Assembly: GCA_045106875.1 (NCBI GenBank) | Contig: JBGCFK010000505.1 | Location: 1 to 11,384 of the forward strand | Length of the DNA stretch: 11,384 bases | Direction: 5' to 3' | DNA from: Thermohalobaculum sp045106875 | GTDB taxonomy: Bacteria; Pseudomonadota; Alphaproteobacteria; Rhodobacterales; Rhodobacteraceae | Part shown: positions 7,030 to 11,384 of the stretch, one piece after another | How positions within the stretch are numbered: position 1 is the first letter of the stretch | Layout: every line of letters starts with the position of its first letter | Position numbers and translations under genes: made by a program | Notes under the pieces: model-generated | The model's database searches: none | What the model saw: the letters and a program-made list of their open reading frames with translations, nothing else | Told to the model about the DNA's origin: nothing

Positions 7030-7039
7030 TCGCCGCCTG
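7018..7039 (+). repeat. tandem duplication of an 11-bp unit across the CoA-transferase B stop codon
   Basis: The unit ATCGCCGCCTG occurs at 7018-7028 and again directly at 7029-7039, and the next three bases (ATC) continue the pattern. The first copy supplies the last codons and stop (ATC-GCC-GCC-TGA); the second copy puts another TGA 11 bases on. It is a clean replication-slippage product in the 20-bp gap between convergent genes. It leaves the protein unchanged because the stop precedes the second copy. Confidence 0.8.
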
Positions 7040-7049
7040 ATCTGGTGCC

Positions 7050-7682
7050 TCAGACCCTGATGACCTTGGCCTTCTTCAGCGCGTTGACCACGTGAAGCTT
7101 CCTGAACGGGCCCCAGCGCCCCTGATTGGCCAGCTTCTTTTCGCAGGCCGTGACCACGGAACTGTTGCCCCAGACATAGGCCCACAGCAGTTCTTCCAGC
7201 ACCTTCAGATTGTCCTCCTTCTTCAGGTTGAGCGTAGATTTGGCCTTTGTCATGGCTTTTGCCTTCGGATCCCTGCCGTTTACGTCATCGCCGCAGACCA
7301 TGACCCATTTCAGGATGTTGAACTGCTCGGATTTCAGGAACCGGGGATAGATCACCTTGTCCACGTGTTTGATGCACGCGGCCTTGTACTTGCGTACGAT
7401 CGCCTTGAAGCGGGGGTTCTTCCAGTCCTTGGCGACCCGCATCGCATGCATTTCATCATAGTCTTCCTGCGCAAGCTTGATGCGCATGGGTGCTTTCCGG
7501 GAGATGTAGGCATGGTAGAGTTGCGATGGTTGCACGCCCTCGCTAACAGCAAAGTTCAGCACGGCCTGGTGCTGCTTGCCCATCGTGACGGCAAACAGTG
7601 TCAGGTATTTCAGTTCCCGGTCGCTGTCCGCGGCCTCTTTCAGGCTGGTCGCATAGGTCACCGGTCCGATATTCAAGCCCAT
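7050..7682 (-). CDS. RGS-domain-like protein (bacterial), unknown function
   Basis: This is a 210-residue cytosolic, Lys-rich helical protein with no signal peptide. The start at 7682 is chosen because AAGGA lies eight bases upstream; a longer frame to 7817 has no such support. Residues about 12-125 match the helix order of eukaryotic RGS boxes: VLNFAVSEG (41-49) at the place of NIDFWISCEE; QLYHAYISRKAPMRIKL (54-70) at the place of KIYNEFISVQATKEVNL; and FKAIVRKYK...VDKVIYPRFLKSEQFNIL (92-124) at the place of FDEAQ...DSYRRFLKSRFYLDL. The loop before LYHAYIS is shorter than in RGS4. The residues RGS4 uses to touch G-alpha (Asn88, Asn128) are not kept (V41 and K69 by this alignment), so GTPase-activating action is not implied. 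The C-terminal 85 residues are basic and unrecognised. It sits alone between two CoA-transferases. Comparison is from memory; alternative: an unrelated helical protein. Confidence 0.6.
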   Translation of the reverse strand: MGLNIGPVTYATSLKEAADSDRELKYLTLFAVTMGKQHQAVLNFAVSEGVQPSQLYHAYISRKAPMRIKLAQEDYDEMHAMRVAKDWKNPRFKAIVRKYKAACIKHVDKVIYPRFLKSEQFNILKWVMVCGDDVNGRDPKAKAMTKAKSTLNLKKEDNLKVLEELLWAYVWGNSSVVTACEKKLANQGRWGPFRKLHVVNALKKAKVIRV

Positions 7683-7794
7683 CCGTCGAGTCCTTCTGAT
7701 GAAACGGCGCCCGTCGCCGCGATTGTCAGAAGTTGAGTGCCCCGGCCGCCTGCAAAGGTTCACGGGACTGGACAGGAATTGTCTTGCGACCAGA

Positions 7795-7804
7795 TGTGCG
7801 CACA
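7795..7804. promoter_or_regulatory. perfect palindrome TGTGCGCACA in the RGS-like / CaiB divergent region
   Basis: TGTGCGCACA is identical to its reverse complement and lies 39 bases before the CaiB-type start. It sits within a wider pair of inverted arms, TCTTGC (7782-7787) and GCAAGA (7806-7811), whose centre is three bases off the palindrome centre. A second long-range inverted pair, CTTCTGA (7693-7699) and TCAGAAG (7726-7732), lies nearer the RGS-like start. These are candidate regulator sites; no promoter boxes are convincing in this 161-bp gap. Confidence 0.3.
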
Positions 7805-7843
7805 GGCAAGAGAACATGGAACAAGCAAGGGGAGACGCAAGAT

Positions 7844-9040
7844 ATGGGCGCGCTGGACGGCATACGAGTTGTCGATCTCACACGGATTCTTGGGGGGCCG
7901 TTCTGCACCCAATGGCTTGGCGACCATGGCGCTGACGTCATCAAGGTCGAGCCTCCACAAGGCGACGATGTCCGCCACTGGGGCCCTCCATTCGACGAGG
8001 ATGTGGGCGCAGCCAGCTATTTCCTGGGCATCAACCGCAACAAGCGCGGCATGGCTCTGGATCTGAGGCAGGCCGAGGGCAAAGAGGCGCTTTTCCGGCT
8101 GCTCGAGACCGCAGATGTCCTGATCGAGAACTTCAAACCCGGTTCCATGGAGAAATGGAATATGGGCTATGACACTGTTCTAAAACAGAAGTTCCCGCGC
8201 CTGATTCACGCCAAGGTCTCGGGATTCGGCGCTGATGGCCCGATGGGTGGGTTTCCGGGCTATGATGCCGTGATTCAGGCGCAGGCCGGGATGATGAGCG
8301 TCAACGGTGTGCCCGGCGGCGGCCCGACCCGCCTTGGCATTGCGATTGTGGACATCGCAACGGGAATGGCCGCGGCCATCGGCATCAACATGGCGCTCTA
8401 TGAACGTAGCATTTCGGGCAAGGGGCAGTTCATCGAAACCTCGCTCTATGACACCGGGGTCTCGCTGCTGTTTCCGCACTATGCCAACTACTTCCTGTCT
8501 GGGAAAACACCTGTCATCACGGGAAACCGGCACACCAATCTATCACCCTATGACGCCTATCCGACGAAGACCTGCGACATCTTCATTGCCGGCGGAAATG
8601 ATGGCCAATTCAAGCGGTTATGCTCCGTTCTTGGCGTGCCTGAGATGGTTGATGAGGTGGATTTCAAGGACAATGCAGGGCGGCTGACACATCAGGAGGA
8701 ACTGCGCGCCCGCTTCGAACCTTTGATGGCGGCGTGGGATGGCGAAGAACTTGCGCGAACCCTGATGGAGAACGGCGTGCCCGCCGGGCCTGTCCTGACC
8801 GTCCCAGAGGTGATGGAGGCGGAACAGACCCGCGTGCGAGAAATGGCAATCGACATCGAAGGTTTCCGTACCACAGGCAACCCGATCAAGATGTCCAGAA
8901 CGCCCGCAAATCCCGCAAGATCGCGCCCACCCAAATTTGGTGAGGAGACCCGGAGTATCCTTGCTGACCTTGGGTACTCGGCTTCGGAGATTGACACGAT
9001 GATTGCGGCAGGCGCCGCGCTCGACGGGTCCGGGAGCTAG
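7844..9040 (+). CDS. family III CoA-transferase (CaiB/BaiF family)
   Basis: This 398-residue protein belongs to the family of formyl-CoA transferase (Frc), CaiB and BaiF, which move CoA from one acyl-CoA to a free acid through an aspartyl-anhydride intermediate. The N-terminus LDGIRVVDLTRILGGPFCTQ (4-23) is the family's opening motif. GADVIKVEPPQGDDVRHWGP (29-48) binds CoA, and INRNKRGMALDL (63-74) and DVLIENFKPGSMEKWNMG (91-108) follow in order. The catalytic Asp is D170 in AIVDIATGMAAA (167-178). The C-terminal part (from about 230) includes GVPAGPVLTVPEV (311-323). The length is normal. ATG 7844 has AAGGGGAGA nine bases upstream; the open frame reaches back to 7733 without another ribosome site. 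It probably activates the acid fed into this region; donor and acceptor are unknown. Confidence 0.92.
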   Translation: MGALDGIRVVDLTRILGGPFCTQWLGDHGADVIKVEPPQGDDVRHWGPPFDEDVGAASYFLGINRNKRGMALDLRQAEGKEALFRLLETADVLIENFKPGSMEKWNMGYDTVLKQKFPRLIHAKVSGFGADGPMGGFPGYDAVIQAQAGMMSVNGVPGGGPTRLGIAIVDIATGMAAAIGINMALYERSISGKGQFIETSLYDTGVSLLFPHYANYFLSGKTPVITGNRHTNLSPYDAYPTKTCDIFIAGGNDGQFKRLCSVLGVPEMVDEVDFKDNAGRLTHQEELRARFEPLMAAWDGEELARTLMENGVPAGPVLTVPEVMEAEQTRVREMAIDIEGFRTTGNPIKMSRTPANPARSRPPKFGEETRSILADLGYSASEIDTMIAAGAALDGSGS

Positions 9041-9044
9041 GGAA

Positions 9045-9110
9045 CATGCGTATGGCAAGCATATGGCATCCGTATGGCTTGCGTACGTCATGCGTATGGC
9101 ATGCGTATGT
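9045..9110 (+). repeat. six tandem copies of an 11-bp unit, consensus CATGCGTATGG
   Basis: Copies begin at 9045, 9056, 9067, 9078, 9089 and 9100 with no gaps: CATGCGTATGG, CAAGCATATGG, CATCCGTATGG, CTTGCGTACGT, CATGCGTATGG and CATGCGTATGT. The first and fifth are identical to the consensus; the sixth differs by one base, the others by one to four. The array fills most of the 102-bp gap between the CaiB-type stop (9040) and the hydrolase start (9143). A unit of 11 bases places each copy on about the same face of the helix, as in iteron or regulator-binding arrays. It is far too short, and lacks spacers, to be a CRISPR. Confidence 0.9.
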
Positions 9111-9142
9111 ACAAAGTGTCGACGCGATGCGCGGAGACAGGC

Positions 9143-10003
9143 ATGTTTGAGGGGTTCACCGATACCTTCATCGACACATCAGGTGCACGCATCCGGGTGC
9201 GTCATGGCGGCTCCGGGCCGCCGCTGCTTCTGCTTCACGGCAACCCCCAAACCTCCGCCATGTGGCGACATCAGGCCGCCGCCCTGAGCGACCGCTTCAC
9301 CATCATCTGCCCTGACTTGCGCGGCTATGGTTTCTCGTCAAAACCGCCTGCGGGTGAGAACCATGCGAATTACGCCAAACGCGAAATGGCCCGCGATATG
9401 GTCGAGGTGATGGAGACGCTTGGGCACACCCGTTTCCATCTCTGCGGTCACGATCGTGGCGGACGTGTCGCGCATCGGCTGGCCTACGATTGGGCTGATC
9501 GGGTCACGCGACTATGCGTGTTGGATATCGGACCGACGCGCGAGATGTATGCCCAGACGACCGAAGACATGGCCAAAGCCTATTGGCACTGGTTCTTCAT
9601 GATCCTTCCCTCGCCCATGCCGGAGCGGATGATGGCGGCTGACCCTGATCGGTTCTGGATCGACAAGTGTTCGCGCCAGGGTGATGCGAACGCGTTCGGC
9701 GAGGCGCTGGAGGAATATCTGCAGGCGTTTCGCGATCCCGAAACCATCCGTGGTTCCTGCGAGGATTACCGTGCCTCTGCCACCATCGATATCGAACATG
9801 ACAACGTCGAGACCGGCAAGCTGACAATGCCGTTGCTGGTGCTCTGGGCCAAGCAGGGCACCGTCGAGAAGTGCTACGATCCTTTGGCGTTGTGGCGTAT
9901 GCGTGCCGAGAACGTGCGCGGTCACGCGCTGGACTGTGGGCACTATATGCCGGAAGAATTGCCCGATGAGATCTCGGCGGCATTGGCGGAATACTTCGGC
10001 TAG
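9143..10003 (+). CDS. alpha/beta hydrolase, fluoroacetate/haloacetate dehalogenase-like
   Basis: This 286-residue protein closely resembles fluoroacetate dehalogenase (e.g. RPA1163 of Rhodopseudomonas palustris, about 302 residues), which hydrolyses 2-haloacetates to glycolate. Every key residue I recall is present: oxyanion motif HGNPQTSAMW (32-41); nucleophile D104 in GHDRGGR with both substrate-carboxylate arginines R105 and R108; D128 in VLDIGPT; halide-pocket H149 and W150 in YWHWFF; Y209 in EDYRASATID; and general-base H267 in CGHYMPE. The cap-domain region near 172-185 differs from RPA1163 and appears to lack its Trp185. ATG 9143 is chosen for GGAG six bases upstream; an in-frame ATG at 9074 lies inside the 11-bp repeat array and is unlikely. 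It follows the CaiB-type gene on the same strand. Epoxide hydrolase or ester hydrolase activity remains possible, though the double Arg favours a 2-substituted short carboxylate. Confidence 0.85.
   Translation: MFEGFTDTFIDTSGARIRVRHGGSGPPLLLLHGNPQTSAMWRHQAAALSDRFTIICPDLRGYGFSSKPPAGENHANYAKREMARDMVEVMETLGHTRFHLCGHDRGGRVAHRLAYDWADRVTRLCVLDIGPTREMYAQTTEDMAKAYWHWFFMILPSPMPERMMAADPDRFWIDKCSRQGDANAFGEALEEYLQAFRDPETIRGSCEDYRASATIDIEHDNVETGKLTMPLLVLWAKQGTVEKCYDPLALWRMRAENVRGHALDCGHYMPEELPDEISAALAEYFG
10000..10003. other. shared CTAG double stop between convergent genes
   Basis: The four bases CTAG contain a TAG stop on each strand: plus-strand 10001-10003 ends the dehalogenase-like gene, and minus-strand 10002-10000 ends the permease. 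The two coding regions therefore overlap tail-to-tail by four bases and leave no room for a terminator between them. Confidence 0.9.
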
Positions 10004-11384
10004 ACAAACAACAGACAGAACACAGCAAAGGCCGTCAGGGCTGCCAGCGAATACACACCGTTCCATTTCCATGTTATCTCGGTTGACTTCCGCCCCGTCG
10101 CGCCCGCGATAAGCAGCGCGCCTGTGGCATTTGGGGACGCCGTGAGGCTCAGCATCCATCCCGCTGCCAGACCCACCGCGATATGCTCAGGTGCAGCAGG
10201 CAGTTCCGGCAAGGCAGACAGCACTGCAGCCAGAAATACCACCATCATCATCGGGCTCAGTGCGATCTGTCCGCCCAATGTGATGAGCACAGGGATCAAC
10301 GCCACAATCATCCAGGGCGCAAGATGGGCGCTTTCGGTCCATGCGGCAAAAAGCTCGATCGGCGCGAGCCGCGCGGCACAAATGCCGATGAAACCGGCAG
10401 CCCCCAGCAGATAGGCGTCACGGGCAAGCCGGGGTATGGAGGTGGCGGCGATCTCGGTCAATCTCTGCCCGGTTGCGGGAATATTCCCATGGTTCTGCGA
10501 CAACACCCAGCCGAACAGCATCATCGGAGCGACCGTCATCAACGCCTGAGGCAACGAGACACCTGCCAGTTGCTGCACTGAAAAGGCGCCCAGGATCAAC
10601 AGAGCGTAGACCGCCAGCAGATCCAGACCCGCGCGCCGCGGAAAAGGCCCTGCCGTGTCCGGAATCGCACGCGGCTTGCCCCAGCGCAGCCGATCCTCGG
10701 CCCAGCCAATCCCAAGCATGATCAGTCCCATGCCCATCCCATAGGCCATGGCCAGCAGTGGATCGAGACCGGGAACCGACCCCAGTATGATCACCTGCGT
10801 CAGCGTTGTGGGAGCCCAGGTGATCACGGGCGCGAACCCTCGGATCAGGGCCGAAAGCGCCCTGCGTTCGCGCACTTGCGCCAGGCGCTCGTCCTCAGCG
10901 GTCTCAATTGGCTCGGCCCGCACACCGCGTTGGACCAGCGGGGCAAGCAGCGACACGGCGCCAAAGTTCATCAGGATGCCAGCCATATGCCCCCCGGCCC
11001 ATGTGGCCACGAACCGCCTTCCCGGGCGTTGATGGGTCAGCCAATGCCCGACCGTCTTCACAGCCGGCGAGGTCACTGCCGCCTCGCGCAGCAACATCAG
11101 CAGTAGAATGAACCCGGCGAAGTAAGCGCCCTGCCCCAAGGCGAACGTCAGATCCTCGATACTTTCGCGCTGCCAGAGACCCCAGGACAGAGCAATCGCC
11201 AGAACCAGAAGCGCCCATTCCCGCAGCCCGAACCTCGGCGTGACCGCAATCATCAGCACCACCGCCAGCACACGCGATGGCAGCCCGGCCCAATCCTGCC
11301 CCAGCACCTTGTCCAGCACCACCAGCCCGGCCAGCGCCAGCATCACCATGCTGGATATCCGGTCTGCGATGACAGAGAGCCGAG
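10000..11384 (-). CDS. multi-span inner-membrane permease, ion-transporter-superfamily-like (N-terminus probably beyond window)
   Basis: A long hydrophobic protein with about ten or more membrane spans fills the right end on the minus strand. An ATG at 11349 would give 449 residues, but the frame stays open to base 11384 (about 11 more codons) and no good ribosome site precedes 11349, so the true start may lie outside. Two related halves can be seen. Each has a small-residue break in a span: AGILMNFGAVSLLAPL with ITWAPTTLTQVIILG in the first half, and LGGQIALSPMMM with LTASPNATGALLIAGATG in the second. Such paired discontinuous spans are typical of the ion transporter superfamily (DASS, CitM, ArsB, DctM relatives). 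I do not recognise the exact family. An anion or organic-acid substrate is inference from the catabolic neighbours. Its stop overlaps that of the hydrolase. Confidence 0.75.
   Translation of the reverse strand, partial: RLSVIADRISSMVMLALAGLVVLDKVLGQDWAGLPSRVLAVVLMIAVTPRFGLREWALLVLAIALSWGLWQRESIEDLTFALGQGAYFAGFILLLMLLREAAVTSPAVKTVGHWLTHQRPGRRFVATWAGGHMAGILMNFGAVSLLAPLVQRGVRAEPIETAEDERLAQVRERRALSALIRGFAPVITWAPTTLTQVIILGSVPGLDPLLAMAYGMGMGLIMLGIGWAEDRLRWGKPRAIPDTAGPFPRRAGLDLLAVYALLILGAFSVQQLAGVSLPQALMTVAPMMLFGWVLSQNHGNIPATGQRLTEIAATSIPRLARDAYLLGAAGFIGICAARLAPIELFAAWTESAHLAPWMIVALIPVLITLGGQIALSPMMMVVFLAAVLSALPELPAAPEHIAVGLAAGWMLSLTASPNATGALLIAGATGRKSTEITWKWNGVYSLAALTAFAVFCLLFV

Noticed and set aside
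7092..7736. 214-codon open frame on the plus strand opposite the RGS-like gene
   Set aside because: It is a GC-driven antisense shadow; it shows no family motifs and its start lacks support, whereas the minus strand has an RGS-like pattern and a ribosome site.
7683..7817. Extension of the RGS-like protein to 7817
   Set aside because: The extra residues (MFSCLCAHL...) are unlike the rest of the protein, overlap the promoter region of the CaiB-type gene, and a good AAGGA site precedes the ATG at 7682.
9045..9110. CRISPR array
   Set aside because: Repeats are 11 bp, contiguous and without spacers; no cas genes are present.
9074..9142. Upstream extension of the dehalogenase-like gene to ATG 9074 (23 extra residues)
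   Set aside because: The added peptide is encoded mainly by the 11-bp repeat array, has no ribosome site, and precedes the point where family homology begins; ATG 9143 has GGAG at the right distance.
9512..10159. 215-codon open frame on the minus strand across the dehalogenase and permease ends
   Set aside because: It is antisense to two well-supported genes, with low-complexity Arg/His-rich translation and no recognisable domain.

Overview
The window looks like chromosomal DNA from a marine-type alphaproteobacterium, most likely Rhodobacteraceae (Roseobacter group). The base composition is GC-rich, the genes are densely packed, Shine-Dalgarno sites are of the GGGAG/GGGGAGA type, and the gene content (TRAP transporter, several acyl-CoA enzymes, dehalogenase-like hydrolase) is typical of the group. 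The taxonomic call is inference. There is no rRNA, tRNA, CRISPR array or transposase gene.

Layout. (1) Bases 1-2504, minus strand: a TRAP transporter operon in the order dctP (binding protein), dctQ (small permease), dctM (large permease, cut by the left edge). (2) Bases 2655-4125, plus strand, divergent from it: a uronate-dehydrogenase-like NAD-dependent oxidoreductase whose end overlaps a TrmH/SpoU-family RNA 2'-O-methyltransferase. (3) Bases 4141-5283, minus: an acyl-CoA dehydrogenase with long-chain/isovaleryl-type placement of the catalytic base. (4) Bases 5468-7029, plus, divergent from it: two coupled subunits of a family I (GctAB/IpdAB-like) CoA-transferase that lack the usual catalytic glutamate. 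(5) Bases 7050-7682, minus: a 210-residue protein whose N-terminal half reads as an RGS (regulator of G-protein signalling) box, which is rare in bacteria. (6) Bases 7844-9040, plus: a family III (CaiB/BaiF) CoA-transferase. (7) Bases 9045-9110: six tandem copies of an 11-bp unit. (8) Bases 9143-10003, plus: an alpha/beta hydrolase with the complete fluoroacetate dehalogenase active-site pattern. (9) Bases 10000 to the right edge, minus: a multi-span permease that meets the hydrolase tail-to-tail through a shared CTAG double stop.

Taken together this is a catabolic neighbourhood for an organic acid or a related carboxylate: import (TRAP and perhaps the second permease), oxidation of a hydroxy or sugar acid (Udh-like), CoA activation (two unrelated CoA-transferases), alpha,beta-desaturation (acyl-CoA dehydrogenase), and possible dehalogenation. 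No single known pathway explains the set, and the real substrate cannot be read from the sequence. The genes sit in alternating divergent pairs. Three divergent intergenic regions (2505-2654, 5284-5467, 7683-7843) carry dyad or half-site sequences that look like operators. The TrmH-like and RGS-like genes do not fit the metabolic theme and are the odd passengers.
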